A stretch of DNA of 64,000 nt, from NCBI GenBank assembly GCA_046329585.1, contig JAXLUI010000002.1:1240001-1304000 (forward strand). The letters are read 5' to 3'. The position numbers and the translations under genes were made by a program. Of the stretch, positions 17,877 through 27,148 are shown piece after piece; within the stretch, counting starts at the first letter, position 1; each line of letters opens with the position of its first letter. The stretch is from DLKC01 sp002478885 (GTDB lineage Bacteria > Bacteroidota > Bacteroidia > Chitinophagales > Chitinophagaceae). The notes beneath the pieces are model-generated. The model made no database searches and was not told where the DNA came from. It saw only the letters and a program-made list of their open reading frames with translations.

Positions 17877-19001
17877 TTAGGCCACCAGTGCCTTAACCCG
17901 TTCGTTAACTATATTTCCGTCATGTGTAATGCAGGTGCCTTTCACGATATCGTCCTCAAAATTCAAGTTTATGTTAGCCTCTTTGTCGATGATGAGCTTT
18001 AAAAAATTAAGCAGGTTCCTGCCATACAGTTTGCTTGCATCCGCAGGCATTGACGAGGCTAGGTTGCTGTTGCCAACGATTGTAACCCCGTTGTAAACCA
18101 CCGCTTCATTATTCACCGTTCTTGCCGTGTTGCCGCCTGTTGCGGCTGCCAGGTCGATAATGATAGATCCTGGCTTCATCACGTTCAAAGAAGCTTCGGT
18201 AAGCAATACAGGCGCTGCCTTTCCCGGAATTTGGGCCGTGGTAATAATAATGTCGGCCTTCGCTGCAGCTTCTGAAATTTTCTGTTGTTGTTTCTGTTTA
18301 TACTCTTCGGTTTGATCAACCGCATACCCCCCGGCCTTACTTGAATCTGCTGCACCTTCGACCTCAATAAATTTTGCACCCAGGCTCATTACCTCTTCTT
18401 TAACTGCCGGCCTCGTATCAAATACTTCCACAACTGCCCCAAGCCTGCGCGATGTAGCAATTGCCTGCAAACCAGCAACGCCTGCACCGAGTATCAGCAT
18501 CTTTGCAGGTGCTATGCTCCCTGCGGCGGTCATCAGCATGGGAAAATATTTTGGATACAAATGGGCAGCAAGCACAACCGCTTTATAGCCTGCTATGTTT
18601 GCCTGGCTGCTTAGTACATCCATACTTTGCGCACGGGTAGTTCGCGGAATCATATCCATGCTAAAAGTTGTAATCCCCTTTTGAGCCCAGCCGGCAATAA
18701 TGTTGAAATGGTATAATGGCAAAAAAATACCCAGCACAATGGTGCCGGGCTTTAGTAAATCGGTATCCTCTTTTGAAAGCAGGCTCAACGAAAAAATCAT
18801 ATCGGCCTGTTGCAACAACTCTTTTCTTGACATAATTCCGCAACCCTTTACCGTGTACGCCCCGTCGGCGGCGAATGCTGCTTTGCCAGCACCCTCTTCC
18901 ACAACAACCTGCACTTTTTGTTTTATCAGCGCCTCAGCCTGTTCAGGTAGCAACGAAACCCTGTTCTCTCCAGCCGGTTCTTTTAAAATTCCTGCTATCA
19001 T
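17877..19001 (-). CDS. pntA1: Transhydrogenase alpha subunit, NAD-binding part
   Basis: The protein has 374 residues and matches the soluble NAD(H)-binding domain of PntA, related to alanine dehydrogenase. Landmarks are GILKEPAGENRVSLLPEQ at the N-terminus, SMDVLSSQANIAGYKAV, the Rossmann motif LILGAGVAGLQAIATSRRLGAVVEVFDTRP and QIPGKAAPVLLTE. The alpha subunit is split into two genes, as in Rhodospirillum and many Bacteroidota. It is the first gene of the pnt operon and is cytoplasmic at the inner-membrane face. Confidence 0.95.
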   Translation of the reverse strand: MIAGILKEPAGENRVSLLPEQAEALIKQKVQVVVEEGAGKAAFAADGAYTVKGCGIMSRKELLQQADMIFSLSLLSKEDTDLLKPGTIVLGIFLPLYHFNIIAGWAQKGITTFSMDMIPRTTRAQSMDVLSSQANIAGYKAVVLAAHLYPKYFPMLMTAAGSIAPAKMLILGAGVAGLQAIATSRRLGAVVEVFDTRPAVKEEVMSLGAKFIEVEGAADSSKAGGYAVDQTEEYKQKQQQKISEAAAKADIIITTAQIPGKAAPVLLTEASLNVMKPGSIIIDLAAATGGNTARTVNNEAVVYNGVTIVGNSNLASSMPADASKLYGRNLLNFLKLIIDKEANINLNFEDDIVKGTCITHDGNIVNERVKALVA

Positions 19002-19096
19002 AATATTGAATTATGCCGTGCTCAAATTATCTCATTAATTACACATGCCGAAAATAATTTATCCAAGGATGAAAAAAAAGTGTGGAAAAAAATGGA

Positions 19097-19200
19097 GGCC
19101 GGGCAAATCAACCACGACTCGCCTTTTGTTGCGTCGCACTCTTCAACGTTCTCATCGCTATGCAGCACATAAAGAGCGTGCGCAAAATGGCTTCCGGCCG
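19097..19200. repeat. Palindromic repeat element E7
   Basis: The left end GGCCGGGC is at 19097-19104. The arm GTTGCGTCGCACTCTT is at 19128-19143, followed by CAACGTTCTC, the inverted form of the GAACGTTGA seen inside other copies. The right arm is degraded (AGAGCGTGCGCAAAATGG at 19173-19190) and ends in CTTCCGGCC. It lies just beyond the methyltransferase stop. Confidence 0.8.
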
Positions 19201-19210
19201 CAACAATATT

Positions 19211-20017
19211 TCAAAACCTTATTACAAAGTCCTGTTTTATTTTTTGTTCCGGTCTAAAAAAAACAATCCCAACAAAAAACAGGTCAATCGAAAGTGTAAC
19301 ACGTGAATGTGCCTTAATTAGATCCCAGGCGGCCTCCATTTCACTGCTCCAGTGCACATCATCAAACACAATGATGGAATTGTCGTGAATCTTCTCAAGC
19401 AACAGCTCAAAATATTTCAATGTAGGTTCTTTGCGATGGTTCCCATCTACGTACACAAAATCGACCTTGGCGGCAGTCTTTATAAATTGCGGCAACCTGT
19501 AGTCAAAATTTCCCTCAATAATGGAAACATTTTTCAGGCCAAGTCTTTTAAAATTATTGCCGGCAAGGGCAGCAACAGCTTTAGCGCCTTCCATTGTTGT
19601 TACAGGCTTTTGTTCATCTGCACTGGCCAGGTAGGCGGTTGTAATACCAAGGGAGGTTCCCAATTCCAGTACGCTGTCAGGCTGGTAATAGTTAACCATC
19701 CTAAAAAGCAACCTCGCAAATTTTCTAGGTTTTAGCGAGCTGAGTGCAATTTCATTTATTCTTCTTTTGTACGAAGCGTGCATTCTTGATCCCGCGCCAA
19801 AGTCTTCCAGTTCAAGCAAGGTTGTGTTTTTCAGCAAATCCTCCCGCAGCTGTTCAATGGAATTGTAACAATAATATTCGCCCTCGTCATTCAATACTTT
19901 GCTGATAAAATCAAAAACAAAAGGGGAATGAACGCCATGCCCTTTGCCGTTTTCGGCGGAAAACCAGTAACGAATAAATTTAATACCTAGTTTAACGGAA
20001 GAATACATCTGCAACAA
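19211..20017 (-). CDS. Class I SAM-dependent methyltransferase
   Basis: The protein has 268 residues. A basic, aromatic N-terminal third (about residues 1-100, with GHGVHSPFVFDFI) precedes a Methyltransf_24/O-methyltransferase-like domain. SAM-binding motif I is VLELGTSLGITTAYLA (about 115-130). An acidic strand VDFVYVDGNHRKEPTLKYF and IIVFDDVHWS follow. The substrate is not predictable. The GVHSPFVF segment is common in Bacteroidota proteins annotated only as methyltransferases. It is a single gene reading away from tRNA-Gln. Confidence 0.78.
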   Translation of the reverse strand: MLQMYSSVKLGIKFIRYWFSAENGKGHGVHSPFVFDFISKVLNDEGEYYCYNSIEQLREDLLKNTTLLELEDFGAGSRMHASYKRRINEIALSSLKPRKFARLLFRMVNYYQPDSVLELGTSLGITTAYLASADEQKPVTTMEGAKAVAALAGNNFKRLGLKNVSIIEGNFDYRLPQFIKTAAKVDFVYVDGNHRKEPTLKYFELLLEKIHDNSIIVFDDVHWSSEMEAAWDLIKAHSRVTLSIDLFFVGIVFFRPEQKIKQDFVIRF

Positions 20018-20102
20018 ATATTAATATCCGGTTGTAAAACCTTCAAAGTAAAGCATTCAGCTTTCAAAGAAAAAATCAAAGCTTATCGCCCGGAAAATTC
20101 AT

Positions 20103-20133
20103 TTGGAACATTTTGTTCATGCCCCTATTTTTG
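20103..20133 (+). promoter_or_regulatory. Bacteroidota-type promoter for tRNA-Gln
   Basis: TTG at 20103-20105, 20 bases, then TATTTTTG at 20126-20133, 16 bases upstream of the tRNA. It shares CCTATTTTTGCAGCCC with the tRNA-Ala promoter. Confidence 0.7.
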
Positions 20134-20149
20134 CAGCCCGTTAAAGGAT

Positions 20150-20220
20150 TGGCCTATTGTGTAACGGTAGCACTACAGATTTTGGTTCTGTCTGTCTTGG
20201 TTCGAATCCAGGTAGGCCAA
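20150..20220 (+). tRNA. tRNA-Gln (anticodon TTG)
   Basis: The acceptor stem TGGCCTA pairs fully with TAGGCCA. The anticodon stem ACAGA/TCTGT encloses the loop TTTTGGT, anticodon TTG (reads CAA). The T arm CTTGG TTCGAAT CCAGG is present. The discriminator is A. Confidence 0.93.
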
Positions 20221-20223
20221 CGT

Positions 20224-20254
20224 AAACAGCGAAGTTTTTTTTCTTCGCTGTTTT
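20224..20254 (+). terminator. Terminator after tRNA-Gln
   Basis: The stem AAACAGCGAAG / CTTCGCTGTTT encloses an eight-T loop and is followed by a T-rich stretch, four bases after the tRNA. Confidence 0.8.
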
Positions 20255-20407
20255 ATTTTGTACGATTTGCAGCGCACACTTCTTGAGCCAGGCTTTTTCC
20301 AAACTTAAAAATCAATATCTTTTTCTGGCTTTTCGATTGCAAAACAACCATTGCCCTTAAAAAAAAATAAAATTAGCTACACAACTTTGTCAATTTTCCC
20401 GCCAATC

Positions 20408-20436
20408 TTGGGCAATTTTATTTTTATATTATATTG
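20408..20436 (+). promoter_or_regulatory. Possible promoter of the fabH-like gene
   Basis: TTG at 20408-20410, 19 bases, then TATATTG at 20430-20436, one T short of the TAnnTTTG consensus. It lies 21 bases before the chosen ATG. Confidence 0.4.
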
Positions 20437-20457
20437 CCTTTAAATCCCCCCAGCTGT

Positions 20458-21510
20458 ATGATACAAAGTAAAGTCGCCGGTGTTGGCAAATACATACCCG
20501 AAAAAACAGTAACCAACGATGAGCTCTCCCAAATAATGGATACAAGTGACGCCTGGATACAGGAGCGAACAGGCATAAAAGAACGGCATTATGCCAAACG
20601 GTACGAAGAATCCAGTACCACCCTGGCATACAACGCCGCTAAAATCGCGATTGAAAGGGCTGGCATAACAGCTAAAGACATTGACTTTATCGTTTTTGCT
20701 ACCATCACCCCCGATTATTATTTCCCTGGCTGCGGCGTTTTATTGCAACGCATGTTCGACATGAACGAAATCCCCGCGCTTGACATAAGAAATCAATGCA
20801 GCGGTTTTGTTTACGCACTTAGCATTGCAGATCAGTTCATAAAAACCGGTACTTATAAGAATGTACTTGTAATTGGTGCCGAGGTGCACTCCTTCGGGCT
20901 TGATTTCTCCAATGCAGGCAGAAATATAACGGTTATTTTCGGCGACGGCGCAGGTGCAATAGTGTTACAACCGACAGAAAAACCCGGGCAGGGAGTCCTG
21001 AGCGCCCATTTGCATAGCGATGGAAAAAATGCAGAAATTCTCAGCATGCTAAATCCTGGCTTTCATTGCGGTGTTTGGCTGCCAGAAGATCAAAAACCGG
21101 TAAAAAGCGACAAACCCTATGCCGACGTTTTCATCAACCAGGAACAAATTGCAAAACATGATTTTTACCCACAAATGGATGGGCAGGCAGTATTTAAAAA
21201 AGCTGTTGAAAAATTTCCCGAAGTAATCATGGAAGCGCTTACCAGAAACAATCTTGAAACCTCCGACCTGGCATTGCTTGTTCCGCACCAGGCCAACCTG
21301 CGTATCTGCCAGTTTGTTCAACACAAAATGAAGTTGCGCGATGACCAAATTTTTGTAAACATTCAAAAGTATGGCAACACCACCGCCGCATCTATCCCGA
21401 TTGCTTTATGCGAAGCCTGGGAAGAAGGCCGGATAAAAGAAGGCGACCTTGTTTGTCTCGCCTCCTTTGGCAGCGGTTTTACCTGGGGGAGCGCCCTCAT
21501 ACGCTGGTAA
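20458..21510 (+). CDS. fabH: Ketoacyl-ACP synthase III (FabH-like)
   Basis: The protein has 350 residues from the ATG at 20458, chosen because it starts at the family's first strand (SKVAGVGKYIPEKTVTN). The catalytic triad is present: Cys114 in RNQCSGFVYA, His in LLVPHQANLR and Asn in YGNTTAASIP. DAWIQERTGIKERH is typical of FabH. It condenses an acyl-CoA primer with malonyl-ACP to start fatty-acid or related chains. It stands alone, away from other fab genes, so a specialised primer or product is possible. It is convergent with the sulfatase gene. Confidence 0.88.
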   Translation: MIQSKVAGVGKYIPEKTVTNDELSQIMDTSDAWIQERTGIKERHYAKRYEESSTTLAYNAAKIAIERAGITAKDIDFIVFATITPDYYFPGCGVLLQRMFDMNEIPALDIRNQCSGFVYALSIADQFIKTGTYKNVLVIGAEVHSFGLDFSNAGRNITVIFGDGAGAIVLQPTEKPGQGVLSAHLHSDGKNAEILSMLNPGFHCGVWLPEDQKPVKSDKPYADVFINQEQIAKHDFYPQMDGQAVFKKAVEKFPEVIMEALTRNNLETSDLALLVPHQANLRICQFVQHKMKLRDDQIFVNIQKYGNTTAASIPIALCEAWEEGRIKEGDLVCLASFGSGFTWGSALIRW

Positions 21511-21549
21511 AATTTTACAAGTATATTTTGTAGCTGGCGTTTCGTTCCC

Positions 21550-21640
21550 GGTGGCATCTTCCGTTGTGTCACTCACTGCACCGTTTAGAACTATATGCTG
21601 CAATTGCGTGTGATACAGTACAAATCGTAGCCCTGCGAAG
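21550..21640. repeat. Palindromic repeat element E8 (second-type left arm)
   Basis: GTGGCATCTTCCGTTGTGTC starts at 21551 and continues ACTCACTGCACCG. Positions 21551-21604 match the reverse complement of 15737-15790 in E6 with five differences. The right arm is degraded (GTACAAATCGTAGCCCTGCG from 21618). The copy lies between the convergent fabH-like and sulfatase genes. Confidence 0.8.
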
Positions 21641-21682
21641 CCGAATGAGTGATTTTTTTACCATGAAAACAAAACTGCGCGG

Positions 21683-23059
21683 TTAGTTATGCTCAGCATC
21701 GATTACCCCACGCAGGGTTGCTTTTGTTTGCTGTTCGCCAAATGACAAATTCTTTATGGGCTTTTTCTCGTAAGGATCGTCTTTGATATTATAAAAATTA
21801 TCTGAGCTGTCGTAGAGTTTGTACATTTTGTTTTGCGCCCAACGTTTTAATGTCTGATTTTCTCCATCCTTTGAAAGTGGCTGGTAATGATTGAACAACC
21901 ACGAACGCGATGCCGAGTTCACATTCGATAATTGCTTGTAAAAACTAACACCATCCACAGTTCCGTAATCGGCCGGAACACTTATGCCCGCAGCTTCTGC
22001 GAAGGTTGGCAGAAAGTCTGTGAAGTCTACCAAATTACCATTCACTGTTCCCGGCACAATCTTCGACGGCCAGGTTATCATCATAGGTATTCTTGTGCCG
22101 GTAATATTAGATTGGCTCTTGCCACCAATAAGATCTTTGTTATTGAATTTAGACACGATTTCGCTTGGTGTTCCGTTGTCACCTGCAAATATGATGATCG
22201 TATTATTGTACAGGTCCCATGCTTTTAACGAATCGTTCAACTGACCGATTTTTTTATCCATGTATTTAATCATGGAAGGGAAAAATGTTGCATCGGAATT
22301 TGAATCGCTCGGATCCCAATTAGCAAATGCCGCAGCATCATCCGGAGTCGGGCCGAAAGGCTTATGCGCCAGCGTAATCGGAAAGTAAACAAAAAATTTC
22401 CTGTTGCGATTCGCGCTTACAAAATTGAGCACCCTGTCAGTAAAAATGTCGTCGCCGTATTTATTCAGCGTGGCGCTCGCAGGCAAAAGTGCCCCGTTTT
22501 CATAAATGGCCGGATTTTTATAATGTGAGCCTAAAAAATTATCGTTTTCGTACGCATCCCAAACACTATAATCGTCAAAACCCAGGCTACGTATTTCAGC
22601 ATCACCACCATCGAACTGCCATTTGCCGGAAACATAAGTAGTGTAGCCCGCAGATTTCAAAAGCGTGGCCAGTGTTTTCTCATTAGGGTTCATTACACCC
22701 CAGGCGTTATAGTTTCGAAAATTATACTTTCCTGTCATCAGCATAAATCTTGACGGAGAGCAAAGCGGCGATGCATACGCCTGTGTGAAACGCATGCCTT
22801 GCTGGGCCATGCCATCAATATTAGGTGTTTCATATGATCTTCCGCCATTAACCGTAGGAATTTCAAAACCAACATCATCGCCAAGAATAAGAATGATATT
22901 AGGTTTACCGGTTGCCCTGCTTGTAGTGATATCATCGTAGCTGCTGTCTGTCTTTGCCCTTAGTTCATTCGTTTTTTTACAGGAACTGGTGTACGCAATA
23001 ATCGACAAAGCAAAAACAGAAAATAGCAGCAGTTTTCTGAGGTTGAATTTGTGGTGCAT
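21683..23059 (-). CDS. Secreted sulfatase (arylsulfatase family)
   Basis: The protein has 458 residues. A signal peptide (about residues 8-26) ends in SSCKK, so it may be a lipoprotein, although the -3 residue is atypical. The formylglycine motif is CSPSR with Cys100 (LCSPSRFMLMTGKYN). Metal ligands include Asp61-Asp62 in ILGDDVG and FAGDNGTPSE. The family removes sulfate esters from glycans after Cys-to-formylglycine conversion by a maturase. No maturase is in the window. It sits downstream of a sugar-acid set on the same strand. Confidence 0.9.
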   Translation of the reverse strand: MHHKFNLRKLLLFSVFALSIIAYTSSCKKTNELRAKTDSSYDDITTSRATGKPNIILILGDDVGFEIPTVNGGRSYETPNIDGMAQQGMRFTQAYASPLCSPSRFMLMTGKYNFRNYNAWGVMNPNEKTLATLLKSAGYTTYVSGKWQFDGGDAEIRSLGFDDYSVWDAYENDNFLGSHYKNPAIYENGALLPASATLNKYGDDIFTDRVLNFVSANRNRKFFVYFPITLAHKPFGPTPDDAAAFANWDPSDSNSDATFFPSMIKYMDKKIGQLNDSLKAWDLYNNTIIIFAGDNGTPSEIVSKFNNKDLIGGKSQSNITGTRIPMMITWPSKIVPGTVNGNLVDFTDFLPTFAEAAGISVPADYGTVDGVSFYKQLSNVNSASRSWLFNHYQPLSKDGENQTLKRWAQNKMYKLYDSSDNFYNIKDDPYEKKPIKNLSFGEQQTKATLRGVIDAEHN

Positions 23060-23290
23060 AGTTTAGCTTTTGGTTTGAATAAAAGAGGTGTGCTCAATAT
23101 GCATAAGTTGGTTATTTTATGCGCAGGGAGAATTGGTTTTCGAATTGGTTTTAAAGTATAAATATAAAATTTTATCCAGGTATATGAAAACTTTTGTTTA
23201 AACAGTTTTTTGCAAACAGCAACACAGCAAGGCTTCCAGGCATTTTTACCAGTTGCTGTGTATTTTTACGCACTTAAATCTTTTGAGGTT

Positions 23291-24280
23291 TTATGGCAGC
23301 GGTGTTGCATTTACAATATTACTGAAACTGCCAGTTGTATAAAATTGTATGATGTTTTCCGCTGCCATTCTCGACATTTCCGTTCTTGCTTCCACCGTAG
23401 CTGAACCAATATGTGGCAACACGCAAACATTTTCCATCTGCAATAAAGGATTCTCCTTATGCATTGGCTCAGGATTGGTAACATCAAGCCCGGCACCCCA
23501 GATAGTTCCATTTTTTAAGGCATGGATCAAATCCGTCTCGTTATGAACACCACCTCGCGAAGTGTTTATAAATATGGATGTTGGTTTCATTTTCTCAAAC
23601 GCGGTGCGATTGAAAATACCTTTTGTTTGTGTACTCAACACACTGTGCACCGAAAGCACATCACTTTGCCCCAGGAGCGTTTCAAAACTTACATAGTGGG
23701 CATCCAGCAACCGCTCGGCTGTAACATTGCGGTTTCTGTTGCAGTATATGATATTCATATCATAAGCAGCTTTACAACGTTTTGCCATTTCGAGCCCGAT
23801 TGTTCCAAGGCCAAAAATACCAAGCGTTTTATTTTTCAATTCCATTCCAAGATGGGCAATCGGCCTGAAGAAACTCCACGATCCATTTTCGATAGTCTTG
23901 AACATATAAAACATCTTTCTTGAGACACCGATCATTAACCCAAATGCAATGTCGGCAGTTGCATTACTCATTGCGCCGGGCGTATTTCCTACAGGTATTC
24001 TAAGTTCTGTAGCAGTGGAAATATCAATATTGTCATAGCCAGCCGCGAATTGCGAAATAATTTCAAGGTGGTTGCATTCATGTAGAAAATTGCCGTCAAT
24101 TGTATCAGCACTCAGGCAAATGATTGCATTGGCATTTTTTGCTTTTTGAATGAACAAGTCTTGTGGTATTGGCCTGTCTTCCTGCCAAATGTCAACAACA
24201 TATCCTGCGTCTCGTAATAGGGTAATACCAGCATCGGGAATAATCCTTGAGATAAATATCTTCTTTTGGCCTTTGTTCAT
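23291..24280 (-). CDS. D-isomer 2-hydroxyacid dehydrogenase (GhrB/GyaR type)
   Basis: The protein has 329 residues. The NAD(P) motif is LGIFGLGTIGLEMAKRC. The catalytic set is Arg in FINTSRGGVHNE, Glu in DVTNPEP and His in VLPHIGSATVEAR. It belongs to the glyoxylate/hydroxypyruvate/2-ketogluconate reductases. It is probably co-transcribed with the SDR and IlvD/Edd genes just upstream on the same strand, so reduction of a keto acid from sugar-acid breakdown is plausible. The 231-base gap to the sulfatase gene holds only a weak inverted repeat (ACAGCAAC / GTTGCTGT, 23216-23259). Confidence 0.87.
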   Translation of the reverse strand: MNKGQKKIFISRIIPDAGITLLRDAGYVVDIWQEDRPIPQDLFIQKAKNANAIICLSADTIDGNFLHECNHLEIISQFAAGYDNIDISTATELRIPVGNTPGAMSNATADIAFGLMIGVSRKMFYMFKTIENGSWSFFRPIAHLGMELKNKTLGIFGLGTIGLEMAKRCKAAYDMNIIYCNRNRNVTAERLLDAHYVSFETLLGQSDVLSVHSVLSTQTKGIFNRTAFEKMKPTSIFINTSRGGVHNETDLIHALKNGTIWGAGLDVTNPEPMHKENPLLQMENVCVLPHIGSATVEARTEMSRMAAENIIQFYTTGSFSNIVNATPLP

Positions 24281-24304
24281 GGTAGCTTGGTTTGAATGGA
24301 AGAT

Positions 24305-25072
24305 TTAATATGGCGATGGGCTTACGCTGGTCCAACCGCCGTCGATAACAAGACTCTGCCCGGTAATATGTCTTGAAGCAGGTGCAACCATAAATAAAGC
24401 AGCGTTGGCTATGTCAGCAGTAGTTGCCGGCCGGCCCATGGGTGTAATGCGGCTCCAGGTTTTTTCGTAAGCTGTATCGTGCAGTGTTCTCTCCGTAAGC
24501 GTAGCTCCCGGTGCAATTGCGTTTACGTTAATATTGTATGGCGAGAGTTCAACAACCAGGTTTTTTGCCAGCATTTCAAGGCCAGCCTTTGTAATAGCGT
24601 ATGCAGCCAGGTTTTTGTGCGCCTGGTGCCCAACTACAGAACTCATGAACAATACACTTCCGCCTTTTTGCTGTTCTTTCATTTGTGCGGCTGCAAATTG
24701 TGCAAGGAAAAAACTTCCAGCAAGGTTTAACTGCATCACTTTACTGAATGCTTCAGGTGTATAATCAAAAAAATCTGCAAACAGCGTTATGCCGGCGTTG
24801 GCAATTACGATATTCAGCTTACCAAAACGGGATACGGCAGTATCAACCATTTGCTGGATAAAAACCACGTCTGATGCGTCGCCGATCATGCCCATGCATG
24901 TTCCGCCCTCTCCTTTTATTTTGTTTACCGCTTGTTCTGTAAGCGCCTCATCCATGTCATTAAGCAAAACAGCCGCCCCCTGTAATGCAAGCTGGCGGCA
25001 AATCTCAAAACCTATACCTTGCCCGGCTCCGGTTACAATAGCAACAGACTCATTAAATATTTTTATTGACAT
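24305..25072 (-). CDS. SDR-family oxidoreductase
   Basis: The protein has 255 residues. It has the cofactor motif TGAGQGIGFE, IANAG, the catalytic Ser in FMSSVVG, and an intact YxxxK (AAYAITKAG). It ends in VIDGGWTSVSPSPY, like 3-ketoacyl-ACP reductase and sugar dehydrogenase SDRs. The substrate is not readable. Its location between a 2-hydroxyacid dehydrogenase and a pentonate-type dehydratase suggests oxidation of a sugar or sugar acid. It lies 24 bases upstream of the 2-hydroxyacid dehydrogenase gene. Confidence 0.85.
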   Translation of the reverse strand: MSIKIFNESVAIVTGAGQGIGFEICRQLALQGAAVLLNDMDEALTEQAVNKIKGEGGTCMGMIGDASDVVFIQQMVDTAVSRFGKLNIVIANAGITLFADFFDYTPEAFSKVMQLNLAGSFFLAQFAAAQMKEQQKGGSVLFMSSVVGHQAHKNLAAYAITKAGLEMLAKNLVVELSPYNINVNAIAPGATLTERTLHDTAYEKTWSRITPMGRPATTADIANAALFMVAPASRHITGQSLVIDGGWTSVSPSPY

Positions 25073-25138
25073 ATACCCAATTTAGTTTACCCCGATATTT
25101 TTTATTGCTGCCACATTCTTGCCGAAGAAAGCGCCTTT

Positions 25139-25188
25139 GTACAAGTGTGCGACGCAACCGGCGATGCTATGAAATACAAAAGATCGGC
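25139..25188. repeat. Palindromic repeat element E9 (right arm)
   Basis: GTACAAGTGTGCGACGCAAC is at 25139-25158, followed by CGGCGATGCTATGAAATAC and AAAAGATCGGC. No left arm is visible. The copy ends about 12 bases before the stop of the IlvD/Edd gene. Confidence 0.8.
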
Positions 25189-25198
25189 TGACAGAAAA

Positions 25199-26911
25199 TC
25201 AATGCGAATCACGAGTAACATTTGCACCAGAGCCGCCCTGCAAAAAATCAAGGTCGGCGCCTTCGTGGGCCTGCAAAACATGATCAATGTAAAGGCTTAC
25301 ATAACCTCGTTCGGTTGCCTTTGGCGAAGGCTTCCATGCCAGCTTTCTGCTGGTCAACACTTCATCGCTTACCTTTAACTGAAGTGTGCGTGCAGCCACG
25401 TCGAGCGTTATAAGATCGCCGTTCTCAACAACGCTGAAGTTACCACCCGCGGCTGCTTCGGGAGAAACGTGCAACACTACTGTTCCAAAGCCGGTTCCGC
25501 TCATGCGGCCATCTGAGATGCGCACCATATCTGTAATGCCTAATTGCAGCAATTTTTTTGGCAAGGTCATGTTGCCCACTTCGGGCATGCCGGGATATCC
25601 TTTTGGCCCAACATTTTTTAACACAAGGATACTGTTTTCATCCACATCCAGGTCGTCGCTGTCAATTCGCGCCTTAAAATCTTCAATATTTTCAAACACT
25701 ACCGCTTTGCCTGTGTGTTGCATCAGGTGCGGGTTTGCCGCAGATGGTTTTATTACCGCGCCATTTTCGCAAAGATTGCCATACAATACGGCAAGGCCTG
25801 TTGCATTGTTAAAAGGGTCCCCGGCAGTTGCAATAACATCGCGGTTGTAGCATTCGGCCGTCGCAATATTTTCTTTTACGGTTCTTCCATTTACAGTAAT
25901 GCAATCGCCGTGTAATTGTGTGTCTAATTCTTTCATTATGGCAGGCAAGCCGCCTGCATAAAACAGGTCTTCCATAAAATACATTCCACTGGGCTGGATA
26001 TTGGCAAGCAGAGGAATATTCCTGCACAGTGCATCAAAATCTTTGAGGTTAAGCTCAACGCCAATTCTTCGTGCAATGGCGATGAGATGAATCACAAAAT
26101 TGGTAGAACCACCGATGGCAGCATTCACCATTATTGCATTTTCAAAGGCTTTCCGGGTGAGCACATCGCTAAGCCTTAAATTTTCTTTTACCATTTCCAC
26201 GATACGAAGGCCGCTGAGTTGTGCAAAGGTTTTTCTTCGCGCATCTGCTGCCGGAATTGCCGCATTGCCCGGTAATGTAAGTCCGAGTGATTCCACCATG
26301 CTGGCCATCGTGGAAGCCGTGCCCATAACGGCGCAATGTCCATTGCTGCGGCACATAGCTGATTCGATGGTAACAAGTTCATCTTCCTGCATTGTTCCTT
26401 CTTTAATCGATGCAGCATAACGCCAGAGATCACTTGTACCAATTTTTTTCCCTTTGTAATTACCGGTAAGCATCGGTCCGCCTGATACAACCAACGTTGG
26501 AATATTAACGCTGCATGCGCCCATTACTAACGAGGGAGTTGTTTTATCACAACCACACAATAGCACAACGCCATCGACAGGATTGGCACGAATGGATTCT
26601 TCCACATCCATGCTGGCGAGGTTACGATAAAGCATGGCCGTTGGCTTAATCAGTGTTTCGCCGAGCGACATCACGGGAAACTCCACCGGAAAACCGCCGG
26701 CTTCCAGCACACCGCGCTTTACACTTTCGGCAAGATCCCTGAAGTGGCCGTTACAAGGAGTTAATTCACTCCATGTATTACAAATGCCAATTACAGGTTT
26801 GTTATTGAATTCGTAATCAGGAATACCTTGGTTTTTCATCCATGCCCGGTAGATAAAACCATCTTTCCCTTTGCGCCCAAACCATTTGGCACTTCGTAAG
26901 TTTTGTTGCAT
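25199..26911 (-). CDS. IlvD/Edd-family sugar-acid dehydratase
   Basis: The protein has 570 residues. The iron-sulfur cluster cysteines are readable near residues 44 (GICNTW), 121 (LCGCDKTTPS) and 193 (GHCAVMGTAST). The N-terminal SAKWFGRKGKDGFIYRAWMKNQG segment matches L-arabinonate/D-xylonate-type dehydratases rather than IlvD itself. It would dehydrate an aldonate to a 2-keto-3-deoxy acid. With the SMP-30 lactonase gene further upstream and two dehydrogenases downstream, it suggests a non-phosphorylative pentose or hexose acid route. There is no partner aldolase or 2,5-dioxovalerate dehydrogenase in the window. Confidence 0.88.
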   Translation of the reverse strand: MQQNLRSAKWFGRKGKDGFIYRAWMKNQGIPDYEFNNKPVIGICNTWSELTPCNGHFRDLAESVKRGVLEAGGFPVEFPVMSLGETLIKPTAMLYRNLASMDVEESIRANPVDGVVLLCGCDKTTPSLVMGACSVNIPTLVVSGGPMLTGNYKGKKIGTSDLWRYAASIKEGTMQEDELVTIESAMCRSNGHCAVMGTASTMASMVESLGLTLPGNAAIPAADARRKTFAQLSGLRIVEMVKENLRLSDVLTRKAFENAIMVNAAIGGSTNFVIHLIAIARRIGVELNLKDFDALCRNIPLLANIQPSGMYFMEDLFYAGGLPAIMKELDTQLHGDCITVNGRTVKENIATAECYNRDVIATAGDPFNNATGLAVLYGNLCENGAVIKPSAANPHLMQHTGKAVVFENIEDFKARIDSDDLDVDENSILVLKNVGPKGYPGMPEVGNMTLPKKLLQLGITDMVRISDGRMSGTGFGTVVLHVSPEAAAGGNFSVVENGDLITLDVAARTLQLKVSDEVLTSRKLAWKPSPKATERGYVSLYIDHVLQAHEGADLDFLQGGSGANVTRDSH

Positions 26912-26965
26912 AATTGTGAGGCCTGTGATATGCAGGCAAGCGGCTTAAAGATAAGTCTTTTGATA

Positions 26966-27148
26966 TTTTTTGTACCGGGCTTATGAATAAATATTGAGCT
27001 TTCGTTGCGTCGCACTCTTGTACTGCGGAGCATTACGAAGCTAAAACCGATACAAAGTGTGCAGTTGATAGCTGAGCGTTGTTTTACGGTACAAGGGTGC
27101 GACGCAGGAGCCGATGCCAAGTGCACTACAGCCCGGCTCCCAAAAAAA
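26966..27148. repeat. Palindromic repeat element E10 (complete copy)
   Basis: This is one of the clearest full copies. TTTTTTGTACCGGGCTT is at 26966-26982. The left arm CGTTGCGTCGCACTCTTGTA starts at 27003. The right arm GTACAAGGGTGCGACGCAGG is at 27089-27108, then AGCCGATGCCA. The outer end GCCCGGCTCCCAAAAAAA is at 27131-27148. The final A tract overlaps the T tract of the adjacent minus-strand terminator. Confidence 0.93.

Noticed and set aside
23216..23259. Inverted repeat ACAGCAAC / GTTGCTGT after the 2-hydroxyacid dehydrogenase gene
   Set aside because: The loop is long (28 bases) and the T tract is weak, so calling it a terminator is not supported.
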